From: Sorghum bicolor | Taxonomy: Eukaryota > Streptophyta > Magnoliopsida > Poales > Poaceae | DNA: 64,000 nt | Reading direction: 5' to 3' | Assembly: GCF_000003195.3 (NCBI RefSeq) | Contig: NC_012870.2 | Location: forward strand, 48,123,153-48,187,152 | Shown: one piece after another, positions 11,867-23,418 of the stretch | Layout: each line of letters opens with the position of its first letter | Position numbering within the stretch: position 1 is the stretch's first letter | Program-made: the position numbers and the translations under genes | The notes under the pieces: generated by a model | What the model saw: the letters and a program-made list of their open reading frames with translations, nothing else | The model's database searches: none | What the model was told of the DNA's origin: nothing

Positions 11867-12213
11867 ATTCTACCCCCCTTAAGATGAATCTCGTCCTCGA
11901 GATTCGGTTGGTGCTTACTCAACAACTGAGGATATGATTTTCTTAAACCTTCTTCTCTTTCCCACGTAGCCTCTTCCTCGGTATATCTATTCCACTGCAC
12001 TCTGCACATTCGGATGACCCGACTCCTAGTGACTCTTTCTGCTGTTTCCAAAATTCGGACCGGATATTCTTCATAAGTAAGATCACCTTTTACAGTTAAT
12101 TCCTCTATCGGTATCTGCTCTTCTGGCACCTGCAAGCACTTCTTAAGTTGTGACACGTGGAAGACATCATGTACTCCTTTTAAACTCTCAGGCAGTTCCA
12201 ACTGGTATGCCAC
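11854..12213 (-). CDS. pol: Tekay pol C terminus with chromodomain-like region
   Basis: This 119-codon frame continues integrase after a TGA at 12,220-12,222. GVHDVFHVSQLKKCL (about residues 13-27) is the usual C-terminal integrase motif. Residues 47-97 (YEEYPVRILE...VQWNRYTEEEATWE...) have the layout of a chromovirus chromodomain, which in this family is thought to steer integration to heterochromatin. It ends within the 3' LTR. The frame is the same as the segment upstream, so one base change (CGA-type codon to TGA) explains the break. Confidence 0.85.
   Translation of the reverse strand: MAYQLELPESLKGVHDVFHVSQLKKCLQVPEEQIPIEELTVKGDLTYEEYPVRILETAERVTRSRVIRMCRVQWNRYTEEEATWEREEGLRKSYPQLLSKHQPNLEDEIHLKGGRIVTP
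11867..11880 (-). other. Polypurine tract of the Tekay chromovirus
   Basis: On the minus strand aaggggggtagaat directly abuts the 3' LTR. It overlaps the last codons of the polyprotein, which runs a few codons into the LTR. Confidence 0.85.
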
Positions 12214-12219
12214 TTCGCC

Positions 12220-12801
12220 TCACCTTTCCAACACTCTGAAAGGCCCAATATACCTTGGTGCTAACTTCCCTTTCATTTTAAATCTTCTCACACTTCTCAT
12301 AGGGGAAACCTTCAAATACACATAGTCTCCTATTTCAAAAGCTAACTCTCTTCTTCGTGTATCAGCATAACTCTTCTGCCGGGACTGTGCTGCTCTCAAG
12401 TTCTCTCTAATTATTCTCACTTGCTGTTCTGCATCCCGTAACACATCTGGTCCAAACACTTGTGTTTCTCCTGCTTGATTCCAAAATAACGGGGTTCTAC
12501 ACTTCCGACCATACAAGGCTTCAAATGGTGCCATCTGGAGACTCTTCTGATAGCTGTTGTTGTATGAAAACTCTGCATATGGCAAACTCTTATCCCAACT
12601 CGTCCCATACTGCAAAGCACATGCCCTCAGCATATCTTCCAAAATTTGATTAGTCCTTTCAGCCTGCCCATCAGTCTGGGGATGGTATGCTGTACTAAAA
12701 TTAAGCTTAGTCCCCAGAGACTCATGCACTTTCTGCCAGAAGTGAGATGTAAACTGGGTACCTCGATCAGTACTATCTTCTTGGGGACCCCATGCAAACA
12801 C
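12220..12801 (-). CDS. pol: Tekay integrase core 3' part and C-terminal domain
   Basis: Integrase homology starts near 12,775 with [13 protein letters not shown], which contains the second catalytic Asp. [19 protein letters not shown] follows with the catalytic Glu. The GPY/F-type region ([10 protein letters not shown]) then ends at the TGA at 12,220. It is one frame away from the upstream polyprotein. The shift lies at about 12,770-12,775, beside the D-R-G motif, and fits loss of a single base. Confidence 0.9.
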   Translation of the reverse strand: MFAWGPQEDSTDRGTQFTSHFWQKVHESLGTKLNFSTAYHPQTDGQAERTNQILEDMLRACALQYGTSWDKSLPYAEFSYNNSYQKSLQMAPFEALYGRKCRTPLFWNQAGETQVFGPDVLRDAEQQVRIIRENLRAAQSRQKSYADTRRRELAFEIGDYVYLKVSPMRSVRRFKMKGKLAPRYIGPFRVLER

Positions 12802-15800
12802 ACTATTCTTTCCATGTACAACTCAGCCAATTTTGGTCCACTATATTTGGTCTTGACCGGGATAAAGTGAGCGACCTTTGTTAACCGATCCACTATTACC
12901 CATATAGAGTCATAACCTTTCTGAGTGCGGGGTAATCCCACTATGAAGTCCATACCAACTTCCTCCCACTTCCACTCAGGGATCTTCATTGCTTGCAACA
13001 ATCCTGCCGGTCTCTGATGTTCTGCTTTGACCCTCTGGCAAGTATCACATAAAGCGACATACTCAGCAACATCTCTTTTCAGGCCATACCACCAATACTT
13101 CTCTTTTAGGTCTAGGTACATCTTAGTGCTGCCAGGGTGTATAGAATAAGCGGACTCGTGTGCCTCCCGCAGAATTGCCTCTCTAATAGACCGATCCTCC
13201 GGCACACATAGCCTTTTCCCAAACCATAGTGTCCCATTATCATCCATTCGAAAACCTGGTGCCTTTCCGATCACTATGTTTTCAGCTATCTCCTTCAGCT
13301 TTTCATCCTGTAACTGACCCTTTCGTATTTCTTGCTCCAAGGTAGGTTCTATTACTAACTCAACTGCATTAATAACAAAACCCAAGTTCAAATGTGAAAT
13401 TTCAGCACACAACTCCTCAGCCATAGAGGCTATTTGCACCTCGTTGGCATAGCTCTTCCTGCTTAGAGCGTCGGCAACCACATTTGCTTTCCCCGGATGG
13501 TAGTGTACCTCCAAATCATAGTCCTTGATCAGTTCTAACCACCGACGTTGCCTCAAATTTAGATCTGACTGTGTGAATATATACTTCAAACTCTTATGGT
13601 CTGTGTATATGTCACTCTTATGACCGATAAGATAGTGTCTCCAGATCTTCAAGGCATGAACCACTGCGGCTAACTCCAAGTCATGAGTAGGATAATTCAA
13701 CTCATGCTTCCTCAACTGTCGGGATGCATATGCCACTACTCTTCCTTCTTGCATAAGAACACACCCAAGTCCTAGACGGGATGCATCACAATATATGGAG
13801 AAATTCTTGCTTAGATCTGGCAGTACTAACACTGGAGCTGTAGTCAAACTCTTCTTCATCTCCTCGAAATTTTCTTGACACTTCTCAGACCACACAAACT
13901 TGGCGTTTTTCTCAAGCAGGGCTGTCATTGGTTTGGCAAGCTTGGAGAATCCCTCAATGAACCTTCGGTAATAACCAGCCAATCCCAAGAAACTACGGAT
14001 TCCACTCACATCTGTAGGTGGTTTCCAATCGAGCACATCCTTCACCTTGCTTGGATCCACCGCTATTCCTCCATTAGAGACAACATGGCCTAGAAAGGAA
14101 ACTTCCTTCAACCAAAACTCACACTTACTCCGTTTAGCATATAACTTGTGTTCCCGAAGCTTCTGCAAGACTAAGCTCAGATGCTCAGCGTGCTCTCGCT
14201 CAGTCTTGGAGAATACCAATATGTCATCAATAAATACCACCACAAACTTATCAAGAAACTCCATGAACACCTTATTCATCAGGTACATAAAGTAAGCAGG
14301 AGCATTGGTCAGACCGAAAGACATCACTGTGTACTCATACAAACCATACCGGGTTGTGAATGCTGTCTTTGGTATATCAGTGGCACGAATCTTCAGCTGA
14401 TGGTACCCAGAACGAAGATCAATCTTGGAAAACACACAAGCACCCCTCAACTGATCAAACAAATCATCAATTCTAAGCAATGGATATTTATTCTTGATTG
14501 TGACCTCATTGAGTGACAGGTAATCTACACACATCCTCTGTGTACCATCTTTCTTATCGACAAAAATCACTGGTGCCCCCCAAGGTGAAGAGCTAGGATG
14601 AATGAAACCTTTTTCCTGCAACTCCTTTATTTGTTTCTTAAGTTCTTCTAATTCTTTAACCCCCATTCTATATGGACGTTTAGCTATAGGTGCAGTGCCA
14701 GGTAATAATTCAATAATAAACTCAATGTCACGGTCGGGTGGCATACCTGGCAAATCATCGGGGAACACGTCTGGGAACTCATCAACAACCAGGCCCTCCT
14801 GATTGACACTGTTATCAAGCTGGTTCACTGTAGCTGTTGGCTGAGGCTGAACTGCAACTTCCACACAGATCCTGTCCCCTTTTGGTGTTGTTAGTGCAAC
14901 TGCCTTTCCTTTACACTGAATTGATGCATCTTGTTGTTTCATCCAATCCATTCCCAGAATCACATCTATACCAGATGCTCTCAACACAATTGGACTTATC
15001 TTGAACTCTACCCCCCTTAGGTTTAAAGTAAGTGGGAGGCAACTATAAGTAGCTTGCATACTTCCCCCCGGTGAATTTACTAATATGGGATTCTTCATGG
15101 CACATAAGGGTAAGCTATGTATTCTAACAAATGCTTGTGATATGAAAGTATGCGAAGCTCCAGAATCAAAAAGAACAGATGCGGGGATAGAGTTGACTTC
15201 GAACGTACCGAGCATAACTTCCGGTTCCTGCTGTGCTGTCTCAGAGGACATATGGTTCACCCTTCCAGTATTGGGAGCTGACTTCTGGTTGCTATTTTGC
15301 TTCTGGGGGCTCTGTTGATTTTGCTTTTCAGGGCAGTGATATGACAGGTGACCCTCCTTACCACAGCGGAAACACTTGTTGGGGGTGTTAGGGGCACTAG
15401 TCTTCATTGGAGTGTGGCTAGGCGTACCCTGGCGTGACGTCTGCTGATTGCCCTGCTGCTGATTCTGCTGATACTGCGGGCTCTGCTGGAACTGATTGCG
15501 CTGGGGGTACTGCCCACGATTCCACTGTGAAGGTGCTCCTTGGTACCTTTGCTGAGAACCTTGCTGCTGGTTGGTGCGTGGACGAGTATTGCTTCCGGAG
15601 GCCTGTCCCTGCATCCTCTTCCTTTTAGCATCCATCTCCTTACGCTTGTTATCCACCACGATAGCACGGTTCACAAGCATCTGATAGTTGGGGTATTCAT
15701 TGGACATCAGCTGGAGTTGGAGCCCATCATACAATCCCTTCAAAAAGAGGCGCTGTTTATCAGCATCATTAGCCACCTCACTGGGGGCATAGCGCGACAA

Positions 15801-16304
15801 CTGAGCAAACTTGTCCCTATACTCTGGAACTGTCATAGATCCCTGCTTCAAATTTTGGAACTCCTCTACCTTCAGTTCTATTAACCCTTCTGGTATGTGA
15901 TAGGACCTAAAGTTCTCCTTGAACTCTAGCCATGTGATAGCAGGTGCATTGGGAGGTCGTCCATACTCAAACGACTCCCACCATGTCTGAGCTTCTCCCT
16001 GAAGTTGTCCAGATGCGAACAACACCTTCTGCCTATCATCACACTGTGCTATGTTGAGTTGCTTCTCCACTGCGCGAAGCCAGTCATCTGCCTCCAGTGG
16101 ATCAGTAGCATGTGTGAACACAGGGGGATGACCTTTCAAGAATTCACCCCGCTTATCACGCGGTGGTGCTCCTCCGATTGGGTGATTTTGTTGGTTGTTC
16201 ACCAGGGCTTCCATAAGCTGCGTCTGGACTGCTAGTAGCTGCTCGATGGTGGCGGGTGGGTTGAGTGGGACACCCCTTCCACGTCCTCTACCTCTTGGCG
16301 GCAT
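12627..16304 (-). CDS. gag-pol: Tekay gag-pol polyprotein (frameshifted in integrase)
   Basis: This 1225-codon frame begins at the ATG at 16,304 ([11 protein letters not shown]). The domains in order are: gag about 55-230; zinc knuckle [14 protein letters not shown] near 311-324; aspartic protease [12 protein letters not shown] near 375; RT with MCVDY near 590 and the active site [10 protein letters not shown] near 690; RNase H ([13 protein letters not shown]) near 838; integrase zinc finger (H...H...CDTC) near 1055-1085; and the first catalytic Asp in MDFIVGLP near 1115. The last 50 or so codons, after KKIV, are out of frame and meaningless. gag and pol share one frame, as is usual for chromoviruses. 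RT through most of integrase looks intact. Confidence 0.95.
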   Translation of the reverse strand: MPPRGRGRGRGVPLNPPATIEQLLAVQTQLMEALVNNQQNHPIGGAPPRDKRGEFLKGHPPVFTHATDPLEADDWLRAVEKQLNIAQCDDRQKVLFASGQLQGEAQTWWESFEYGRPPNAPAITWLEFKENFRSYHIPEGLIELKVEEFQNLKQGSMTVPEYRDKFAQLSRYAPSEVANDADKQRLFLKGLYDGLQLQLMSNEYPNYQMLVNRAIVVDNKRKEMDAKRKRMQGQASGSNTRPRTNQQQGSQQRYQGAPSQWNRGQYPQRNQFQQSPQYQQNQQQGNQQTSRQGTPSHTPMKTSAPNTPNKCFRCGKEGHLSYHCPEKQNQQSPQKQNSNQKSAPNTGRVNHMSSETAQQEPEVMLGTFEVNSIPASVLFDSGASHTFISQAFVRIHSLPLCAMKNPILVNSPGGSMQATYSCLPLTLNLRGVEFKISPIVLRASGIDVILGMDWMKQQDASIQCKGKAVALTTPKGDRICVEVAVQPQPTATVNQLDNSVNQEGLVVDEFPDVFPDDLPGMPPDRDIEFIIELLPGTAPIAKRPYRMGVKELEELKKQIKELQEKGFIHPSSSPWGAPVIFVDKKDGTQRMCVDYLSLNEVTIKNKYPLLRIDDLFDQLRGACVFSKIDLRSGYHQLKIRATDIPKTAFTTRYGLYEYTVMSFGLTNAPAYFMYLMNKVFMEFLDKFVVVFIDDILVFSKTEREHAEHLSLVLQKLREHKLYAKRSKCEFWLKEVSFLGHVVSNGGIAVDPSKVKDVLDWKPPTDVSGIRSFLGLAGYYRRFIEGFSKLAKPMTALLEKNAKFVWSEKCQENFEEMKKSLTTAPVLVLPDLSKNFSIYCDASRLGLGCVLMQEGRVVAYASRQLRKHELNYPTHDLELAAVVHALKIWRHYLIGHKSDIYTDHKSLKYIFTQSDLNLRQRRWLELIKDYDLEVHYHPGKANVVADALSRKSYANEVQIASMAEELCAEISHLNLGFVINAVELVIEPTLEQEIRKGQLQDEKLKEIAENIVIGKAPGFRMDDNGTLWFGKRLCVPEDRSIREAILREAHESAYSIHPGSTKMYLDLKEKYWWYGLKRDVAEYVALCDTCQRVKAEHQRPAGLLQAMKIPEWKWEEVGMDFIVGLPRTQKGYDSIWVIVDRLTKVAHFIPVKTKYSGPKLAELYMERIVCLHGVPKKIVLIEVPSLHLTSGRKCMSLWGLSLILVQHTIPRLMGRLKGLIKFWKIC

Positions 16305-16981
16305 CGGTCATAACATTAAAACTTTAGAAACTCCCAAAATATAGACTTTCAAGTGCAAGTTTGCAATTCTGAAAACTTCTGTGTGAGTCCAGTGCCAGCA
16401 GTTCAGTAAAACGATCATAACTTGAGATATAAAAGTCCAACAGAGGCGAAACTTTGATGGTTGAAAAGCTTAAGAAATTGTCTACAACTTTTATTTAGAG
16501 AACAAATCCAGATTCGGACATTAAATGAGCCATAAACTGTCTCCAATCGAAACTGTCCCAGAACTCAAACTGCACAGGAACCTCTGTTTTCAACATTCAT
16601 ATCTCTCGGCTCAGATCAGATAAAAAGGTGATTCCAGAGGCATAGGAAAGGTGCTTAAGTCTAGTTATTCCCATAAAATTTTCATAATTTTTGGTCGAAC
16701 TGATTTTTCTGGGTAAAATTATTAAGACAGATAGGTTTAAAGAACGAAAACAGGAAAGACAGATATTCCAACCCAACTATTTATTCATTAAACCTTAATC
16801 CTTAATAACCTAAACTATGGAACTTGTAGACATGCCTACAATGTCCCAGCACTCATTACAAAGATCCAACTCACTCATAAACATAATAACAAGCAACTAA
16901 GCATAACAAAAGCACACCACACTAACTTGACTCGACTCACTAGCGTTTCTAGCGGCTTATTACAAATAGGGACTTCCAACA
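16305..16981 (-). other. Spacer between extra ORF and gag with degenerate repeats
   Basis: There is no ORF in element sense. Read on the minus strand, two units of about 170-185 bp (about 16,390-16,560 and 16,560-16,745) share the order: cagttt-rich text, aaagttgtaga or a variant, then a sentence like ctcaagttatga and a ctgcacag-like end. The same pattern occurs three times at 39,238-39,745 in the pol-less relative. Function unknown. Confidence 0.5.
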
Positions 16982-17851
16982 CTAAGGGCGTGGTTCATAG
17001 TCAAGCTTTCCATAAATCTTGGGCTGTCCTTCCCTCTCACGATGATCGTCAATAATCTTGTAGCACCTCTTGAGGGCCTTCCCTTGCGCTATCACCATAT
17101 CTTGCAATTTCAAATGCTTTTCCACCATCTCATGAGCGAAGTACACCATCACTCGGGAGACTGGGTCCAAATCTGTTGGCTCCAGCATTCCCCATCCTTG
17201 TTCCGGGTCCAGGCGGGGTAGATAACGGTGTATGTCCCACCGCATGTTACCGAAACGCTGCTCACGGAGGAACAAACATGCTGTGAAAGCTGCTTCCTCC
17301 ATGCTCTCTTCCATGGTAGCTCTATGTCCATCATGACGGTAGCCCCTGTCCTTCAAGTAGGCATCTTTCTCCACATCTTTGGGAAAGATCAGCACCTTGG
17401 ACTTCCAGTAGGTGTTCTCCAGGGGGTGCGTGTACTCGATGCAGGAATACTCCACTACTGCATCCCAGTCAGAGAAGTAGTTCTCCAACATTCCCACCAG
17501 CCGGTGATGCGACGGAGCGTTGCACGAAGCCTTGTGGTACACCTTTCTAGTCCACCCTATGGGAGGGGACTCATCATCCTCAGCAGGTCCATCTTGTGGC
17601 GGTGATGGGGGTTGACCTCCTCGGGGAGCACCTTCTTCTTCATCATCGGAAATAAGTATGAACTCCTGGGGCTCCTCCTCTGGTTCAGACTCCACTTGCG
17701 ATAGCTCTGGCCCAGATGCTTGCTCTGAAGGTGGTGAGGTCTCCTCATGCTCCGGTGAACTCTCCTCTTGTGGCTCCATAGGCTCGTATTGGTAACGAGG
17801 TGGATGGTACCCTCCAGTGGAGATACGAGCGGTCTTGTTGGCACGAACCAT
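16982..17851 (-). CDS. Extra ORF upstream of gag in the Tekay chromovirus, 289 aa, unknown function
   Basis: The ATG is at 17,851 and the frame lies between the primer site and gag, in element sense. Residues 20-100 are acidic and Pro/Ser-rich (EPEEEPQEFILISDDEEE), low complexity and probably disordered. Residues 100-285 look globular with VVEYSCIEYTHPLENTYW near 135 and a helical C terminus ending EREGQPKIYG. The C-terminal two thirds align with the ORF at 38,034-38,792 (shared VEYxCxxxTHPxxxxxW; RYLPR; G-PKI). I do not recognise the domain and see no retroviral enzyme motif, zinc knuckle, signal peptide or membrane segment. An accessory or regulatory role is possible but unproven. Confidence 0.8.
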   Translation of the reverse strand: MVRANKTARISTGGYHPPRYQYEPMEPQEESSPEHEETSPPSEQASGPELSQVESEPEEEPQEFILISDDEEEGAPRGGQPPSPPQDGPAEDDESPPIGWTRKVYHKASCNAPSHHRLVGMLENYFSDWDAVVEYSCIEYTHPLENTYWKSKVLIFPKDVEKDAYLKDRGYRHDGHRATMEESMEEAAFTACLFLREQRFGNMRWDIHRYLPRLDPEQGWGMLEPTDLDPVSRVMVYFAHEMVEKHLKLQDMVIAQGKALKRCYKIIDDHREREGQPKIYGKLDYEPRP

Positions 17852-18028
17852 CTATGGAATGGACCGGAGAGAAGTTAGATTAGAATCAATAATTTCATAA
17901 TAGAATAAGATGATAGAAGCATAAAGTTTTTAGAAAATAACAAGAGCAAGATGGTAAGCATGAATATAGAGAAGAAAAGACTACTAAAACGACCATTTCT
18001 ATCTAGGCTTGCGTCCTACAGTCAACAC

Positions 18029-18041
18029 GGCTCTGATACCA
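18029..18041 (-). other. Primer-binding site of the Tekay chromovirus, initiator tRNA-Met
   Basis: On the minus strand TGGTATCAGAGCC lies three bases inside the 5' LTR. It is a perfect match for the usual plant initiator tRNA-Met primer site. Confidence 0.95.
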
Positions 18042-18044
18042 ATT

Positions 18045-20907
18045 TGTCACACCCAATTTTAAGGATAAAATTGAATGCAAAACCTTATGTGTGCCCAGAG
18101 ATCAATCACACATAAGCCGACAAATTATAGGGAGTATCATCACAAGTGTTATTACATAACGGTATAACTCAGAGTCTTTACACAAATATAGCGGAAATAA
18201 AAGATAACTCTAGCATGGAAGCTCCATCACACAGGCACGTCAACTGGTTGACAACAAGTCTAGAAATCCTCAGGGAAGTACTGGTAGTAGTCATTACCCA
18301 TGCCATCTGTTACCCATCCGGGATTTTTATCCAAATAAAGAAAATAAACAAGTGTAAGTACACCTCGTACTTAACAAGTATAACAGGGGGTTCATGAGGC
18401 TCAAAGGCTAGACACTGGTTCAACTGCATGTAGCTTTTAGTTGTCACAATTTTAGCATATGAGTAGCATCAAGTTGTCAAGACCCATAATAAACTCATGA
18501 TCAGGTAAAGTGAATAAAGAATAGCATAAACAACATATTAACAATAATAACATTTAATGATTTGCCATTCGTGTTCATTTATTCTGTATTGGTCCAAGGC
18601 CGCTCGTGACCGTGAGCACGGCTGATATATCAGTTTTACACTCTGCAGAGGTTGTACACTTTCACTGTGAGTCGTGATTTACCCTTTCGCCCGAGGTGAT
18701 CAGCCCCTTAGCCCACTCCCAAGGAAGACCGACAGGGTTCACTATGAAGCCTTTCAAAGGTTCGTCTAACAAGTTAGGGCCACTAGGTTTCGTTAGTCAG
18801 TCCGTGTGACTCACCCGTAGGAATCCACGGTCTGCTATCCCCCACTTGCGCCACAAGGGTAACCACTAACAAGCTAGAAAAGGTCCTCATACTGAGCCAA
18901 AGCCAGAGCCATATAACCCTCACAGTTGTACTGTATGTCCCGGATGGTCAGATACAGATAAGTCCTTATGGAGAGAAACTAGAGCACCATAACATAGCCC
19001 AATTCTCCAGCCCTCTTATCCAAAGTTGCTAAAAAGTCATATTTTAATGTTTATTGCATAATTCTTTAGTCAAATTACAAGATCATGGTTTAGTGGAGCA
19101 CTAGCATAAGCTACCCAATGCAAAACCATAGGTGACAAGGTATAAGATCAATACTAGGAAATCCTTATCAAGGAGACACATGCAATATGAATTGTGTGAT
19201 TAAAGTTCTTAGGAAACAAGGATAATCCCATGCTATACTTGCCTTGATCACACTGGTCCTGCTGATCCTGCTCGTAGTAGTACTCTTGTTCACCCACGAA
19301 CTGCTCACCGTCTACTCGTAACCACCACATCAACAGCAATCATCCAAAGACAATCATACAAAGCAAACAAGCCTACTATTAGAACAGTACACCAACAGTA
19401 ATAAATAAAGATAAAAAGTTTATAAAACGAATCTACATCGCTCTACGATCACACAGACGTAAAAATCACGAAAATTGGAGTTATAACGAAGAAGTTATGA
19501 TCTTCCTAAGATTTCCTTTGAATAAATAATAGATTAAATCTAAACTCAGATTTAAAAAGTTGAAAACTTGTACTACAGTAGCATTAGACTATAGATTACG
19601 CGAAAACGAATCTAACGCGACTTGAACGGATTAAATCGGAGTTAAAACGAAGTTTTTATGAGCAAAATAGATTCGATGGCAAAACTGTAAATCTGGGGAA
19701 ACTAATTTTGAACTGCGCGGCTGAAATACGTTTTCCAACTTGGAAAGCGTAAACGGTGAAAGCGTAAAGGACCGCGGGTTAGAACATTAAAAAGCACAGG
19801 GGGTTTTCTGCAAGATAGCCGGCCGAAAGGGTATCCCACGATCTCGGCCGTTGGATCTCAATTCGGTGGCCACGATTAGATCGGAGTGGGGGAGGGGAAA
19901 CCGGCCGCCGGAGTTGGGGCCGATCCTGGCGGCGCCATGGCCGGAGTTGGCCGGCGTCCACGGTTTTCACGATTTAGAGCACTAGGAGATAAACCAAGGG
20001 CACGGGGGCGTAGTGGAGCTCACTGCGAACTCACCTAAAGCAAATAGAGGAGCTGAGTTCAACCCGGGAGCGCCCACGACGGCGGAGAGCGGACGGCGGC
20101 CCTGGAACAAGTTCGGCGAGTGTTAGCGATGGGTAGAAAGCAGTAGAGCGCGAAGGGAAAGTCTCTGCGACTTCGCACGACGAAAATGAAGCCCGGCACG
20201 TCGCTCGCGGAGGCTCGAAGGCGCTGCAGCGGCGGATTGAGGATGCGGCGGATCTCGGCGGCGGCTTTGGCGAACTCGGCGCGGTGGCTGCGGCTCGGGA
20301 TGGATTGAGGGGCTAGCGGAGCTTCGGGGCGGTATATAAAGCACGAGAATCGGGCGAAATCAGGGCTTGTTCGCGCGAATCGCGCACGGTTGTTGAACTC
20401 GGCTCGTAACCAGCTCGGACTCAAGGAAGAAGGCGGTTCCGACAGGTGGGTCCCGCCCGACAGTGGCACAGCACGCGGGACCGCCTTGTCAGCCACTGTG
20501 GCGAAGGGGAGAGGAGGCGCGCGCTGGCTGTCCTCCTGGGCCGCGAGGTGGGCCGACCTGGTGCTGGGCCGAAACAAGAAGAAGGGGAAAGGGGGCAGGC
20601 AGGCCGGGGGGGGGAGGAAAAGAAATGGGCCGAGCCCGAGACAGGGAGGGAATAAAGGAAATCCTTTTCCATTTTCCAAATTTGTGTTTTGCTCAAATCT
20701 TTTGAAAAGTATTTCCAAAACTAATTTGAAAGGAAAGAACTTCACTCAACAAAATATATGCAGCAGCATGAATGCACATACATGTGTCTAGACCTTAGAG
20801 TGGATTTTATTTCAACAAAAATTATTTTCTTACTATTTTTCAGTGCTCACATCAAATAATTAAAGCAATTAGCCTATTTGGAAAAGTGAACTTTTTAGGG
20901 TGTTACA
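18045..20907 (-). repeat. 5' LTR of the Tekay chromovirus
   Basis: 2863 bp, plus-strand boundaries TGTCACACCC...GGGTGTTACA, followed by TSD TAATC. About 98% identical to 9010-11,866. Long ORFs in the GC-rich part (20,059-20,745) are LTR sequence rather than genes, because the same place in the other LTR has a different frame structure. Confidence 0.95.
20333..20340 (-). promoter_or_regulatory. TATA-like box in the Tekay 5' LTR
   Basis: It reads tttatata on the minus strand and is the counterpart of 11,287-11,294. It would drive transcription leftward through the extra ORF and gag-pol. Confidence 0.6.
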
Positions 20908-20912
20908 TAATC

Positions 20913-23111
20913 TTAGTTTTACTTGGTTCTTATTGTGTTACGACCATGCCGTCTATAAACTGCATGTTAGAAGAAACATTTAACATGTCTTACATCATTT
21001 AATTTTATAAGTAAAATATTATTTTGATTTATGCTCATGCAACTGAGTTTCTAATTAAAAAGCATAATAGGACTTACTTCGGTCTTTCGTAAATTAATGT
21101 TAATCTAGTTAATATCAACTTTAATGTCTTTCGAATTCTAAGATGCTTAGTTCAACTCTGATATCTAAGTGCTGTAGTTTAATTGCCCCATGCTCTCTAT
21201 ACAAAGTTAAATACTAAATTGATTAATACACTTGCATCTAGTTTTATAACTAAAAAAATAAATATAGGTTTTATATTTGTGTATTTCATATATATATATA
21301 TGTTAACCTGATTAAATACTACACATAATCATGTTTCTAAATTATAATTTATTCAGTCCAAACATGTATGTTAAATTCAAATTAGATTTTAGATGTTCTC
21401 ATATGGCATAAATGATATCTAAATATTTATAAATAAAACATGATTAGTTTTAACTTGACTTTTGAAAATAAATATGTTAACATTAATCTGAATTAATGAC
21501 TTTTAGATTATTTTGTTTACTTAAATAAATCAAATATCTAGGTTTCTCTTTTATAGTATAAAACTCTCGATAGTCGTTTCTTTCTAACGTAGCCGTGTTC
21601 TCCGGTGTTTCTTGTGTTCTCGCGACTATAGTAATTTGTTCTCTTTTAGTATGTTGTGTAATCTTGTGTGCTGAATTGTTCTTAGTTGCTTTTATTTGTT
21701 GTTTGTTTGTTTGCCTATGTGCGGTGCTTGATACGAGTAGACGAGAACTGTTTGTGGACGCTGAGGATCAGAAGATGATGACCGAAAGCTAAAAGTGTGG
21801 GAATTGAGCAAGTGTTTAAGACAAGTATAACTTGGGACCATCCTTGTTACCTATTCACTTATAATTACACATATATCATATGCATGTGTCCACCTTGACA
21901 ACCTTAGTGAAATCATAGATGATTGTTATCTTGAATTCCTTGATACCTATTTGGTTATGTATTTGGGTAGTTCTTACTAGTGCTGATTTTAATCCATGAT
22001 CTTGTAACATGAATATTTGGATATACAATAAACAATAAAATAAGCTTTCTAGCAACTTGAATATAAAGGGTGGAAAGAACTCTAGCTTTTGCTAGATTGA
22101 TCTTGACCCTCCATAAGGACTTATCCCTTGGCAAAAGCTGGGACAACTCGTACAACCATGAGGGCTATATGGCTCTGGCTTTAGCTCAGTATGAAGACCT
22201 TTTCTAGATTGTTAGAGGTTACCCGAAAGGGCGGAGGGGCTGAACCGTTTTGGGTATAGTGCGAGCCCCTGTCCTTATGTGTATAGGCTGCGCGTCATTG
22301 TGCCATTTGGAAGGGGGTATCTATATCTGCGCGCAAACGAAACCTTGTGGCCCTAACATGTTAGACGAACTTTTGAAAGGCTTCATAGTGATCCCTGCCG
22401 ACCTTCCTTGGAAGTGGGTTAAGAGGCTGATCACCTTGGGCGAAAGGGTAAATCATGACTCATGGGTAAAGATGTACAACCTCTATAGAGTGTTAAATCC
22501 GGTATACTAGCCATGCCCACAGATACGGGCGGCCCGAAAAACTGACGGAATAGTTGGACACTGATGAACATGAATAATGATGATAAATGATGGTTTATTA
22601 TATTGTTTATATGTGTTATTCTTTATTCTTGTGTATATTGATCATGTGGTTATTGGATTTAATTATGCTACCTTGACATTTGTTATCTAAATATAAACAT
22701 GCTATCTACATATAAAAGCTAAATGCAGTTAAACCAGTGTCAGCTTTTTGAGCCTCATGAACCCCTGGTTATACTTGTTGAGTATGATATGTGCTCACTC
22801 TTGCTATTTCCCACCACTCTAGTTTACTAGTAAGAGTTGCTAAGAGTTGATTAGAAGGATGGAGTCATGAAGGATGTTCTCAGGATACAAGAAGTGCTTG
22901 GCATATGTTACCCCCAGTCAACCGGCCCTGTGAAGATTGAGCCTAAAGATTAGTTATCATTCCGCGATACTATGATGTAAGTGTCTATTATATGTATGTT
23001 TCCGCTATATAACATTGTTTCTGATACTATTCCTTTCTGTTGTTATATGTGTGGACTTCCTAGGCACACATATGGCTTGCTTGGTTTTATTCTTTAAAAC
23101 CGGGTGTGACA
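20913..23111 (+). repeat. Right part of the solo Tekay-type LTR
   Basis: It resumes right after the TAATC duplication. A/T-rich to 21,590. From about 21,950 it carries the conserved Tekay LTR tail: ccataaggacttatc, agtatgaagaccttttctag, then cgggtgtgaca at the end. An 82-bp region around 22,480-22,560 matches other Tekay LTRs only loosely. No gene seen. Confidence 0.8.
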
Positions 23112-23116
23112 TGGTG

Positions 23117-23418
23117 AGTTCTTGACTTCCTTTGAAGATGAGATTCATCCAACTACAGAAGAGGACATAGGTGAGATCAATCCAGGAGAAACTCCGAACA
23201 TTCAGATTGGAGACGAAGATAACATTAATGAGCATGGAATTTATTTCATACCCACTTCATTTACTCCATGCTCATATGCAACATCTTCCCAATCTATTGG
23301 TCTCTCCAACATCACCACATTTGAGATCTCCAACCCCCTCTTCCTTTCTATTTATAAAAACTTTAAAAGGGCAGTTGTCAATGCATATGTCTATAATAAA
23401 TACTGCAGATCTCGTTGA
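23117..23418 (+). CDS. gag: Gag-type protein of the non-autonomous element, C-terminal part
   Basis: This continues the frame broken at 7805. The two pieces add up to a whole number of codons (1264 + 302 nt). Motifs: NEHGIYFIPTSFTPCSY, SIGLSN and, at the very end, VVNAYVYNKYCRSR before the stop. I recall similar text from unclassified grass retrotransposon proteins but know no function. The distal end of this frame is well kept, which suggests it was coding when the element moved. Confidence 0.75.

Larger units (their letters stand above)
9010..20907 (-). mobile_element. Tekay/Del chromovirus (Ty3), nearly complete, TSD TAATC
   Basis: LTRs at 9010-11,866 (3' LTR) and 18,045-20,907 (5' LTR) flank a 6.2-kb internal domain on the minus strand. 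The 5-bp duplication TAATC sits at 9005-9009 and 20,908-20,912. In element order the parts are PBS (18,041-18,029), an extra ORF, gag-protease-RT-RNase H-integrase, a chromodomain-like C terminus and the polypurine tract. I counted about 50 differences and a few indels between LTRs (about 1.8%). One frameshift and one stop disrupt pol, so this copy is probably inactive. Confidence 0.95.
7806..23111 (+). repeat. Solo Tekay-type LTR, split by the minus-strand Tekay element
   Basis: The two parts, 7806-9009 and 20,913-23,111, sum to about 3.4 kb. The LTR starts TGTAACATCC and ends GGGTGTGACA, with TSD TGGTG at 7801-7805 and 23,112-23,116. No internal domain remains, so this is a solo LTR. Text such as gtacaacctctatagagtgtt (22,476 on) shows it is a diverged member of the Tekay type. 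Confidence 0.88.
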
